From contig NC_015501.1 in assembly GCF_000212375.1 (NCBI RefSeq), positions 1,550,001 through 1,614,000 of the forward strand: DNA of 64,000 nt. The letters are read 5' to 3'. The DNA comes from Porphyromonas asaccharolytica DSM 20707. GTDB taxonomy: Bacteria > Bacteroidota > Bacteroidia > Bacteroidales > Porphyromonadaceae. Shown one piece after another: positions 12,306-20,045 of this stretch (position 1 is the stretch's first letter; each line of letters begins with the position of its first letter). The notes beneath the pieces are model-generated. The model ran no database searches. It had not been told where the DNA came from and worked only from the letters and a program-made list of their open reading frames with translations. The translations under genes were made by a program, and so were the position numbers.

Positions 12306-12387
12306 CTATATGTAGTCTATGTTTTTTGCTTGCCTTGTAGAATACACCAGCAGCGAGTCTCTGCACAGGCGTCTACGCTTACGAGGA

Positions 12388-12419
12388 CAAAGGTAATAAT
12401 TTGATTTAAGAGTCACAAC
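12388..12419 (-). promoter_or_regulatory. Predicted promoter of the V-ATPase operon
   Basis: On the minus strand TACCTTTG (12388-12395) matches the Bacteroidota -7 element TAnnTTTG exactly. GTTG at 12416-12419 gives a partial -33 element after 20 bp. Transcription would start near 12381, leaving a leader of about 76 nt before ntpE. Confidence 0.6.
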
Positions 12420-12430
12420 GATTTGACCCT

Positions 12431-12790
12431 CTAAATTGGGGTTGCACATTCCAGTGTCAAGTGCAATACGGTTATAAATGTAGGTGAGAAGACTTCGTAG
12501 GGAGTTTTATAGCCTTGTTTTTTACGTGGTCTATTGTTTTGTTGATTCTGAATATATCTGATTTCATCGTCAGAGATCTCGTCAAAGGATTTTCCCTTTG
12601 GTGATGTATTGCCGCATCAATCCATTCATATTTTCGATGAGAGGTTTGTCAGAAGAGCTGTAAGGTTTAGCAAAGAGTGCAGGGATATCTAGCGCCCGCT
12701 CTATAGACTTGAAGTAGGTGAACTCAGTCCCGTTATCAGTGGTGATGGAGCATATCTGCGCTTTACGAAGGCAAGCCTGCGATTGACCAC
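12431..12790 (-). pseudogene. IS30-family transposase remnant, truncated and frameshifted
   Basis: Read on the minus strand, this stretch encodes the C-terminal part of an IS30-type DDE transposase. One frame gives ITTDNGTEF (second catalytic Asp), then KPYSSSDKPLIENMNGLMR (catalytic Glu) and QYITKGK. After an A run the reading continues one frame away as SFDEISDDEIRYIQNQQNNR, then PRKKQGYKTPYEVF, to a TAG at 12431-12433. One extra A in GGGAAAATCC near 12592 explains the shift. The N-terminal helix-turn-helix and first Asp are missing, and stop codons precede the fragment. The inactive fragment separates the V-ATPase operon from the Omp28-like gene. Confidence 0.85.
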
Positions 12791-12819
12791 CCTGACCAAC
12801 TGTTTAGACCTAAAAGTCA

Positions 12820-12859
12820 AAAAGGATGCATCCCCTCAAAAGCAGGGATACATCCTTTT
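12820..12859 (-). terminator. Terminator after the Omp28-like gene
   Basis: Arms 12820-12834 and 12845-12859 pair over 15 bp (AAAAGGATG... / ...CATCCTTTT) with one G-T position. On the minus strand the stem runs into a T-rich tract. It lies about 50 bp after the stop at 12908, and being symmetric it could also act on plus-strand transcripts. Confidence 0.75.
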
Positions 12860-12907
12860 CTGTCTATTCTGATGGAAGAAGCCCTTTAGGGGCTTATGCT
12901 TCGTTCT

Positions 12908-15013
12908 TTACTTTACCACTACCTTATGGAGTGTGGTACCTTGGGCGTGACTCACTACTACCACATAGCTGCCACGGGGTAGCTGTGCGGGTAGGCTCTC
13001 CGCTACACATTGTCCCTCGAGGCTATAAACCACTACTCTCTCGTGATCTCCTTCGATTTGCAGCAGTCCCGAGGCATCTTGATAGAGCCTTGTAGAGCTC
13101 TCTTTGACTTGTGGAGCTGTTGCCCCAGAGAAGGAGCCACCAAAGGGTATAGTTTTGCTACTGTAGACATGGCAGCTAATCTTATTGACGTAGGTTGCAT
13201 TGCGATGCAGGAAGAGTACCACCTTCAGATTCTCTTTCTTCCACGAGGGATCAAGGGCAATTTCTGGAGATTTATAATCGAAGGTCCCGTCAGCCTCGGG
13301 CATAATCTTAGTACCGATATTGCTCGTGTAGTAAGCTCTCACCATATGCTGGTGCAGATACTCTTCCCCTGTGCCTATACCTTTTTGGTCTTCTGCCTTC
13401 ACGTTGTCTTCGGTCACGACAGCTGTAAGGTAGAGGTCGTCTGGGTCGGCGTCATAGAGAAGTTTCCCCTTTACCTCTAGAGTGGTCTTACCTTCAGGTA
13501 GGTCGTGGCATACGATATCTGAGATGAGCGCTCTCTCCTTCTCTTGAAGGAAGGGCTCCAGTAAATCGGCATCAGCCTTTTGATCTTTGCCAAAAAGCCG
13601 GTCCTTCGACACAAAGGCAAAGGCTCTACGCTCCGAAAGATAGGGAGCCCTATTGATGGAGAAATAGGGGAGCTGCGAAGGTGTGGGATACGGGACTTGC
13701 CCTAGGAGCGTAGCAAGCTCCTCGTTGCAAGCTTCTTTGGCAAAGGCGACCTCTTCACCACCCACGGGATATGCCACGCAAGAGACTTCGTAGCCCTTCG
13801 CCACTAGATCCTCTGCCATTTGATTGATCATAGCATTGTACCTCGGTGCATCGGGAGCACTCTCGGAGGTGTAGTACTCTACAAGTACCGACTTGCGCTC
13901 CACACTGCCCTTTTCAGTAGGATTGAAGGCATCAAATACCCACTTTATCATTCCTTTTTCGATTACCGACTGGTCGTTGATACTCAGCAATTCGACCGAC
14001 CCCTTGGAGGTACCTTCTGGATAAGGAGGATGCGTCCAGGCAACCTCGCAAATCCCTTTTACAGGTACAGGGATCTCAAAGGGGGGATACTGCTTCTCGC
14101 GCATCCCGTAGTTAGCATGATGGTACTTCTCGAGGAAAGTCATACTTGTTATCTCCTTAAAGCCGATATTGCGAACTAAGATATCGTAGCGGAAATATTC
14201 TTTGCTAGTAAGGAGACTATAACGTGGCTGCTTAAGAGGATAAACTACATAATCGTAGTGCCCCTGGGGGTCGTCCACAAGTGCGTAAATGAGCGCCGAG
14301 CCCAACTCGAGAGGCTCCGTATCCTGCACCTGGCTGAAACTGTAGCTCTTCCCTTTCTCGTAATAGGCGGGGGATACGGCTACTAGATTGGCTTCTGGAA
14401 GACTATTCTCATTATCGCCATCGTATAATACAGGCGAGGATTTGCTCTCCTTCACGCTAGTGGCGGGGCAAGAGTATCCGACCAGCACAAGATCCTTTGC
14501 AGAGACCTTTTGCGGCTCATCCAGTAACACTTGATTGTATCCCTCTTGGAGAGTAACAGGCTGGCTCACCAGGATCTCTTGACTCAGGCCATTCGTATCG
14601 TCTTGCCTCACACGTGCTACGACCACGCGGGCGTCCGCAACCGCTTCGTCTACGACGCACTCGATCCCTTTGATCGTTATATCGTCAAAGAGTGGAAGCA
14701 TAATATAAGGTGTAACTATGCCCTCAACGCCCTCTTCAAACTCCAGTGCTTGGTGAGTGAGAGACGGCTCGATAGAAGCATAGCCAAAACCTTTGACGAG
14801 GGGCACAAGGTTTACCGACGTCTCGCAAGCTACCCCTCTACCGAAAACATGCGGAGTCGTGCGAAGATCGAATAATTGCTTGATAGAGTGTGAGGAGGGC
14901 CATAGCCCTTGAGAAGGGTAGCCTGTCATAGCTTCCCCCTGAGCAAGAAGCACCAAGGGGGTAAATAAGAGAAGGCTAGCTATGCTCCTCCAAAGGTTGC
15001 TCATAGTTCTCAT
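12908..15013 (-). CDS. Omp28-like secreted protein with T9SS sorting domain
   Basis: The 701-residue protein has an N-terminal signal peptide (MSNLWRSIASLLLFTPLVLL then AQ). Translation may start at 15013 or at the ATG three codons later. Residues from about 375 resemble Omp28 family proteins: VLVEYYTSESAPDAPRYN aligns with the thioredoxin-like start, but the usual CxxC is absent, so redox activity is unlikely. LYLTAVVTEDNV and YLHQHMVRAYYTSNIGTKI follow, as in Omp28 C-terminal domains. The last ~75 residues, ending GTTLHKVVVK, look like a type-A T9SS sorting domain. It is probably a cell-surface or secreted protein; its substrate is unknown. It is the first of three surface-protein genes here. 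Confidence 0.75.
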   Translation of the reverse strand: MRTMSNLWRSIASLLLFTPLVLLAQGEAMTGYPSQGLWPSSHSIKQLFDLRTTPHVFGRGVACETSVNLVPLVKGFGYASIEPSLTHQALEFEEGVEGIVTPYIMLPLFDDITIKGIECVVDEAVADARVVVARVRQDDTNGLSQEILVSQPVTLQEGYNQVLLDEPQKVSAKDLVLVGYSCPATSVKESKSSPVLYDGDNENSLPEANLVAVSPAYYEKGKSYSFSQVQDTEPLELGSALIYALVDDPQGHYDYVVYPLKQPRYSLLTSKEYFRYDILVRNIGFKEITSMTFLEKYHHANYGMREKQYPPFEIPVPVKGICEVAWTHPPYPEGTSKGSVELLSINDQSVIEKGMIKWVFDAFNPTEKGSVERKSVLVEYYTSESAPDAPRYNAMINQMAEDLVAKGYEVSCVAYPVGGEEVAFAKEACNEELATLLGQVPYPTPSQLPYFSINRAPYLSERRAFAFVSKDRLFGKDQKADADLLEPFLQEKERALISDIVCHDLPEGKTTLEVKGKLLYDADPDDLYLTAVVTEDNVKAEDQKGIGTGEEYLHQHMVRAYYTSNIGTKIMPEADGTFDYKSPEIALDPSWKKENLKVVLFLHRNATYVNKISCHVYSSKTIPFGGSFSGATAPQVKESSTRLYQDASGLLQIEGDHERVVVYSLEGQCVAESLPAQLPRGSYVVVVSHAQGTTLHKVVVK

Positions 15014-15053
15014 ATCGTAAGTTCCAATTAGTTCCTTTCCTTATGGTGGGGAT

Positions 15054-15161
15054 AGCGAGCTTGGCAACATAGGTAGAGTCTGCTACGCGATAGACCAATA
15101 GGCAAAAAAGCTACAGTCTCCTGGGCGAGTACTCTAGAGTACCATATGCGTCAAGCTCGCT
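15054..15161. repeat. Inverted repeat around a perfect 14-bp palindrome
   Basis: Between the LRR gene end and the Omp28-like gene start, AGCGAGCTTG (15054-15063) is repeated inverted as CAAGCTCGCT (15152-15161). Inside, GTACTCTAGAGTAC (15129-15142) is a perfect palindrome. It could be the LRR terminator structure, an operator, or repeat debris; no clear -7 element was recognised here. Confidence 0.55.
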
Positions 15162-15170
15162 AGTCTCTCT

Positions 15171-17429
15171 TTATCGTTTGAAGAGAGGTAAGGATTCTCT
15201 CAGACCATTGTGTTCTATTACTAGCAAGTAGTCTCCTTGCGAGAGGCTACGAAGGTCTACTATAGTGCCACTCCCAGTCAGTTGCAGTTCGCCCGTGATG
15301 GAGTATAGAGTCCATACAGCGGCATCACTTGTGCGAATGTAGACGAAGTCTGTAGCTGGATTAGGATAGATTACAACGGATGGATTACTTGCGAGTACCT
15401 TGTCGATAGCGGTTGTATCTCCTTCGTACTCTACAGTATTGTTGACGCTTCCTCTAAAGTCGTAGCAAGTCCAGTTTTTGTTTTTTGCTATGGTCACGTC
15501 GCTCACGAGGCATATGTTCTCTTCGTTATTCGCCTTAGTGTCGACGATGGTTATCTTTCCCATAGCGTTGGCTTCTCTTTGTGGGAGCGACTGCATCGTA
15601 GCGGTCATCTTTTCCCCTTTGATCGCATTGGTATGGCACACCACGGTCATAAGGAGAGGAGTCGCGGTGAAGTCTAGCTCTTGGAGCTGATTGTCTGCCA
15701 CATTGAGGGTCTTGAGCTTTGAGTTATGAGCCAGGTCGAGCGAAGTGAGTCGATTGGCGTAGGCCATCAGTTCGCTGAGCTCGGGAAAAGCAGAGAGGTC
15801 AAGTGTGGAGAGCCTATTGCGGTGACACCAGAGACTGCTAAGTGCTGGACAGTCACCGAGCTGCAGCGATACGAGACCATTCTCGGAGCAGTCGAGAGTG
15901 GAGAGTTCTTTTTGATCGCTTAGTTCGAGCCTTTCCAGTTGGTTCTTCCCAATATATAGCTCCTCTATGGCAGGGCAGTTTTGGATAGTAAATTGGGCAA
16001 GTTTATTGGTGTGCAGCTCCACTTAGTTGAGGTTGGGGAGGTTCTTGAGGTGTGCTGCTGTCAGCTGCTGTCCGTTGCAGTCTAGCTCGGTGATATCTCC
16101 AGAGATAGAGATGGACTGCGACGTGATCGTGTAGAGGTAGCGTCCCTCTTCGTAGTCGCCTTGCTGATAGGCCTCTTTGACACCATTGAGTACGACTCCC
16201 TTGCTGTCTCCCAAGTTGAGGGCAATTTGTGCGCCAATCGGGAGCTCGGTCTTCAGTACGATGTTGATCTCTTCATTCTGAATATCGCTTTTGTGTAGCA
16301 CCACCTCGTTGGACTTGAGAGGAATGGTGGCGGAGCCAGTAAGCTCTTCGAGGGAGAAGAAAGCGGGCTCGAAGGTGGCTTGCAGGGTAATGCTATCTTT
16401 GTCGGCGAAGAGTGATTTCTTGAACTTAAATATCCCCTCTTCCGAGGTGTAGTGATCATCCGCTATCACTTCTCCACTATTAGCATCTTTCCATATAATG
16501 GTGGGGTGGTGTGGCTGACCGCTGAAGTCGTACTCTGTCGCCATCTGCGAGAGGTCTATGCGTGTGCCGACAATGTTTTCCTCGGGGATAGAGTAGCCCG
16601 CTGGGGCATAGGTAAAGTTGTACTCTCCGTATTCGACGTTGGGGTTCTTGGGCGGAAGGCTGCTAAGCGGGAGCTGGTGCCCCGAGATATTGAGTCTCTT
16701 GAGCCCTTCGTTGTTGAGAGTGATCTCTCTTAGCCCAATGCCATTTTGTATACCTCCGTTTTGCCACCGGAAGAAGTTGATCTTCGTAAGACCAGTAAGG
16801 TTGATTTCCTTGATCTCTTTCTGGTCGGTTACCCACACATACTCCAGGTCGGGGTAGCGTGAGAGGTCGAGATCGGTATTGGCAAGAGTAGCGTAGGCTG
16901 GGCTATCTTTCTTCCAGTTCGACTGGATCATGATGTGCTTGAGCTGAGGGTGGTACCCTATCTTGAGCCGTGGGGCATCCTGAATGCTGATGTACTGGAG
17001 TTTGGGGCAGAGAGAGAGGTCTACCACACCATCTGTGGAGTGTGCTAGTGTGCCACCCTTGTACGACATATAGTAGAAGCTGAGAAGGTCGGGAGCATCT
17101 ACCTTGCCTACACCGATGATGGAGCCAGACTCTTTGAAGCTGTTTTTGAAGCGCTCGATGCCTTCTGCTTCGAAGGAGACGACGCTATTCTTAGCAAGTG
17201 GCGTGGCATAGGTGTGGTTGATGGTTTGGGTAGCATCGGCGTCGACTTCAATAGTCTCGCTAGTGCCATCACCCCAGTCGATGGCAACGGATGCTTTACC
17301 ACCCAGCTCGAAGGAGACCTCTGTGGCCCCCTCTTTGACAATGATTTCAAAGGGATGGGTGATGCTTTGGGCATGGAGGGAAAGGATCCCAGCGATGCAT
17401 GCTAGAAGAAGGGTAATTATCTTTTTCAT
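15171..17429 (-). pseudogene. LRR surface protein with T9SS sorting domain, split by an in-frame TAA
   Basis: One continuous frame from the ATG at 17429 (signal peptide MKKIITLLLACIAGILSLHAQ) to the stop at 15171 is interrupted only by TAA at 16023-16025. Part one (468 residues) has a PKD-like IDWGDGT domain, then irregular leucine-rich repeats. Part two (15171-16022, 283 residues) has 21-residue leucine-rich repeats and a C-terminal sorting domain (YPNPATDF... ending SLPLFKR). The stop sits at position 14 of a 21-residue repeat, a variable position, and repeat length and frame are undisturbed, so a single nonsense substitution is the simplest reading. Part two could restart at the GTG right after the stop but would lack a signal peptide. 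Intact, it would be a secreted paralogue of the gene at 20046. Read-through or an assembly error remain possible. Confidence 0.8.
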
Positions 17430-17504
17430 AAGCGTATAACTAGTAAGTTTTGAATGGGGGCTTAGATTGGAAGGTGCTAATGCACATCTTCGACCTAGGT
17501 GAGA

Positions 17505-17512
17505 CAAATATA
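17505..17512 (-). promoter_or_regulatory. Predicted -7 element of the split LRR gene
   Basis: On the minus strand TATATTTG fits TAnnTTTG, about 76 bp before the ATG at 17429. No good -33 element is seen at the normal distance. Confidence 0.4.
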
Positions 17513-17554
17513 ATGCTTTTTCTAGACATAGGATCATCGGTACAGTGATTTTTC

Positions 17555-17654
17555 AGGGCTGACGCATTATATACAATGAACTCATCGACCTCTCTACTCC
17601 TCGCTTGTCGCTCATGTGCAGCTCCTGATAGAGCGATTATGATGCATCAGCCCT
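17555..17654. repeat. MITE-like arm, copy 1
   Basis: This 100-bp unit begins AGGGCTGACGCATTATATA and ends ATGATGCATCAGCCCT, so its termini are inverted repeats. Similar units of 85-100 bp lie at 19558-19649, 58075-58174 and 58502-58586, all in the same orientation, and share an internal CTCGCTTGTCGCT-type core and GAGCGATTAT. Here it is the left arm of a composite element whose centre is the box array. There is no coding capacity. Confidence 0.8.
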
Positions 17655-17989
17655 AGCAGGATAAATTCAACGCTGGTTCGCTACAATAATTTAGAGCTGG
17701 CTACATATCAAAACGACACTATGTCGGGGAAAAGTGATCTCCACGTGGATATTTCGAAATCTCCACGTGGATATTTTTTCTTTTCCACGTGGGAAAGAAA
17801 AAATTCCTCGGAGGAATCAAATGAAACTTCGGAGGAAATGAATGACGCCCACGTAGAAAATAAAGAATCTCCACGTGGAGATTGTCCTCTTCCTGAAAAA
17901 AGTACACAGTTGGGAAGGTGTTACTGAGATGATACACGGGTTGTTTTTGTTAATCCTGTGAGCGTTCTCATCTGTTAGTTTTGCTCCTG

Positions 17990-19030
17990 CTAGGGTACAC
18001 GACTTGTCGTCGTCTTTACTGCGGAGGTACACAAAGATAGGTCTTTGTTGGGAGTTAAGCGGCATGAGCTCGGAGATTTGAGGCTCAGAGCTTTGGGAGA
18101 ATTGTTCTTAGCTATCTGGTTCTTAGAGGGTTGGGTGGTTAGAGGGTTGGGGTAATTTGGTATGAGCATCTGCATCGGAGTCTTCTTGTTGATGGCTCGA
18201 TGAGGTCGCGCTGTGTTATAGAGAGCAATCGTTTGAGAGAGGATCTCTCGAACTTGATCTATGGGCTTATCCTCGAAGTTGTAAAGCCAGTCGTTCTTGA
18301 TGATCCCGTTAAGTCGCTCAGCCATAGCGTTGTGAAGGGGGTTTCCGGTCTGGGTGACGCTGGTTACGATGCCTAGGCTGGCCTCGTAGTCCGTCATCTG
18401 CTTGGAGACATATTGACAGCCTCGGTCGCTATGGAAGATGAGCCCTTTGAGGTCAAAGCCATGCTTCTGATAGAAGTCAACGGTCTGTCTTAGTGCGTTG
18501 TAGGGACCCTCTGTGGAGAGCGTGGGCTGCAGGTCAAAGCCGGTGATGATGCGGCTATAAGCGTCCATCGTCAGGGAGAGATATGCGAAGCCCCCTAAAC
18601 ATTTGACGTAGGTTATGTCTGAGACGGTGAGCCGGCAATGGTCGGTGGCTATGTACTTAGGGGTGGTGTTCAGGTGGTCTTGGAAGCCGTGATTGACCAC
18701 TCCCTTGGTCGTCTGGGGTGGACGCTTGCGCTTGCGACTTCTTAGTAGCATATCGTTGGCTCCTAACACTTTGTAGAGCCAGTCTCGACCTACTTGGAAG
18801 GTCCCTTTGAAGTATTCGTTGGCACACTGCTGGATGGTGTCTACGCCTGCTTTGGGGAGCTGACCGCGCACATACTGGCAATAGTGTAGGACGGAAGCTA
18901 CTTTGACATCTTCGTCTTGCTCGGTGAAGGTGTGCTTGTAGTAGCCTTTGCGGCTGACTTCTAACAGCTGACAAAGGTAGGTTATGGAGAGCTTTTGATC
19001 TCTCTCTTTGGCGGACTCAAGCTGTCTCAC
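17990..19030 (-). CDS. IS3-family transposase OrfB (DDE integrase domain)
   Basis: The frame encodes 346 residues from a GTG at 19030. It carries an HTH_21-like region (ITYLCQLLEVSRKGYY), then the rve integrase core: VSDITYVKCLGGFAYLSLTM with the following Asp, LIFHSDRGCQYVS (second Asp) and NPLHNAMAERLNGIIKNDWL (catalytic Glu). All three acidic residues are in place. It overlaps orfA by 4 bp in the -1 frame and is open upstream through an A9G run, so the working enzyme is likely an OrfAB fusion made by frameshifting rather than a free OrfB. Confidence 0.92.
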   Translation of the reverse strand: MRQLESAKERDQKLSITYLCQLLEVSRKGYYKHTFTEQDEDVKVASVLHYCQYVRGQLPKAGVDTIQQCANEYFKGTFQVGRDWLYKVLGANDMLLRSRKRKRPPQTTKGVVNHGFQDHLNTTPKYIATDHCRLTVSDITYVKCLGGFAYLSLTMDAYSRIITGFDLQPTLSTEGPYNALRQTVDFYQKHGFDLKGLIFHSDRGCQYVSKQMTDYEASLGIVTSVTQTGNPLHNAMAERLNGIIKNDWLYNFEDKPIDQVREILSQTIALYNTARPHRAINKKTPMQMLIPNYPNPLTTQPSKNQIAKNNSPKALSLKSPSSCRLTPNKDLSLCTSAVKTTTSRVP

Positions 19031-19431
19031 GGCTGCAAATCGGTCTTTTTTTTTAGATCAATGTGGTAGCGATTCAAGACCACTTCGAGTAGTGTCTTGT
19101 TGACTAATGCCTTGCTCTCAGCCTGGAAGAGGGCTGCTTTGAGACGAGCGTTTTCACGCTTGAGTTCTGCGTACTCTGGATCTACGTCTTTGTTCTTGTT
19201 TGTCTTGCTCATAGTGCTACTGGTGCTTTGGTTGGGTAACTCTACATCAAAGGTACGCAACCAATTTCGAATGGTGCGTGTGGTAATGCCGTAGCGCTGG
19301 CTGGTGGTGGCAATGCTGTCACCGGTGGCTAGGAGGTCGTCAATGACTCTCCACTTGAAATCTAGGGGATATCCCTTTCGTCCTAGTTTACTTTTTTCTT
19401 GTTTCATAGTTGTTGGGGTTGGCTTCCCCAA
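19027..19431 (-). CDS. IS3-family OrfA (helix-turn-helix)
   Basis: The 134-residue protein has an N-terminal helix-turn-helix (DSIATTSQRYGITTRTIRNW) and a C-terminal leucine-zipper-like helix (YAELKRENARLKAALFQAES). Near its end the codons for DLKKKTD contain A AAA AAG in a run of nine A residues, a classic -1 slippery site that would join it to OrfB as ...KKKDRFAAVRQLES. OrfA normally binds the IS ends and modulates transposition. Confidence 0.9.
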   Translation of the reverse strand: MGKPTPTTMKQEKSKLGRKGYPLDFKWRVIDDLLATGDSIATTSQRYGITTRTIRNWLRTFDVELPNQSTSSTMSKTNKNKDVDPEYAELKRENARLKAALFQAESKALVNKTLLEVVLNRYHIDLKKKTDLQP

Positions 19432-19557
19432 CTGTGTACTATTTCAGGAGAGGACAGATTTGAGATTTTCCACGTGGATATTCGAGAAAGGAGGGAATCG
19501 GACGAATTCCCCCGTAAAGATATGTAAACAGGGATTAGAGGTTAGAGATTAGAGATT

Positions 19558-19649
19558 AGGGCGGACACATTATATATAGTAACCTCATCTAAGCCTAGCT
19601 TGTGGCTCATATCTAGCTCCTGAAAGAGCGATTATAATACGTCAGCCCT
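19558..19649. repeat. MITE-like arm, copy 2
   Basis: A 92-bp relative of the 17555 unit, starting AGGGCGGACACATTATATA and ending ATTATAATACGTCAGCCCT. It is the right arm of the composite element split by the IS. Just before it (19533-19560) are short TTAGAG/TTAGAGA tandem units. Downstream is a run of ten T residues and no gene until 20046. Confidence 0.75.
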
Positions 19650-19754
19650 GAGTTTTTTTTTTGCGCATACACATTGGGTAGCTAGATACTATCCGTGCCT
19701 CCCTACAGATCGCTACACGTCAGGTTTTGACACAACGTCACTTGTCAGATTTCC

Positions 19755-19806
19755 TCACGTGGGGATTTCCAAATAGCCACGTGGAAAATGTCAAATCCCC
19801 ACGTGG
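19755..19806. repeat. Three-box half array
   Basis: TCACGTGG (19755), CCACGTGG (19777) and CCACGTGG (19799) are spaced exactly 22 bp apart, equal to one half of the six-box array, with no central module or second half. It lies about 240 bp upstream of the LRR gene start at 20046. The rest of 19650-20045 holds CCTCCCTACAGATCG and a TTGACACAACGT string shared with the 4.0-kb intergenic region, and no recognisable gene. Confidence 0.8.
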
Positions 19807-20045
19807 CTATATCGTGTCTGATAGTCTCTGCCCTGTCCTCTTCCTGAAAATGGTACAGATTAGAATGCGCTAGACTAGTTCTCTCTCTCAGTACTTCAAA
19901 ATAAAAATTAGCCTAGAAGGTAGTCAGCTGCTCAGAGATGAAACTTGGTTGGCCGTTAGATCAAAAAAATATATCTACCTTCGTGGAGGTCGTAAAGAAC
20001 TTGGCGAATGCTACACATCTAACTAATAATCTCAATAGCACACCT

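Larger units (their letters stand above)
17883..19456 (-). mobile_element. Complete IS3-family insertion sequence (1574 bp)
   Basis: The ends are imperfect inverted repeats starting TGTCCTCT and continuing through CCTGAAA, then AGTACACAGTTGGG, on both sides. The element is flanked by a 3-bp GAT duplication (17880-17882 and 19457-19459). The equivalent uninterrupted sequence at 58399-58410 has a single GAT, which fixes the ends and proves insertion into a box array. It encodes orfA and orfB with a frameshift site between them. Intact genes, ends and target duplication suggest a recent, possibly active insertion. Confidence 0.93.
17741..19477. repeat. Six-box CCACGTGG array, interrupted by the IS3 element
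   Basis: Boxes start at 17741, 17763, 17785, 17849, 17871 and, beyond the insertion, 19470. Removing the IS (17883-19456) and one GAT copy places the sixth box 22 bp after the fifth, giving spacings 22, 22, 64, 22, 22. The central gap carries two copies of a CGGAGGAA motif separated by TCAAATGAAA. The first two boxes and their 14-bp spacer form a nearly perfect 30-bp palindrome. It lies in the region between the divergent starts of two LRR cargo genes. Confidence 0.9.

Noticed and set aside
17719-17937. Open frames across the box arrays (also at 22640, 36321, 44851 and 58239) encoding similar peptides such as PPKFHLIPPK and HVDISKSPRG
   Set aside because: They are translations of the same non-coding repeat; box spacing rather than reading frame is preserved, starts and stops differ, frames occur on both strands, and no ribosome-site or family features are seen.
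19028-19030. GTG as the true independent start of OrfB
   Set aside because: The frame is open upstream through an A9G slippery run, and IS3-family elements usually make the enzyme as an OrfAB frameshift fusion.
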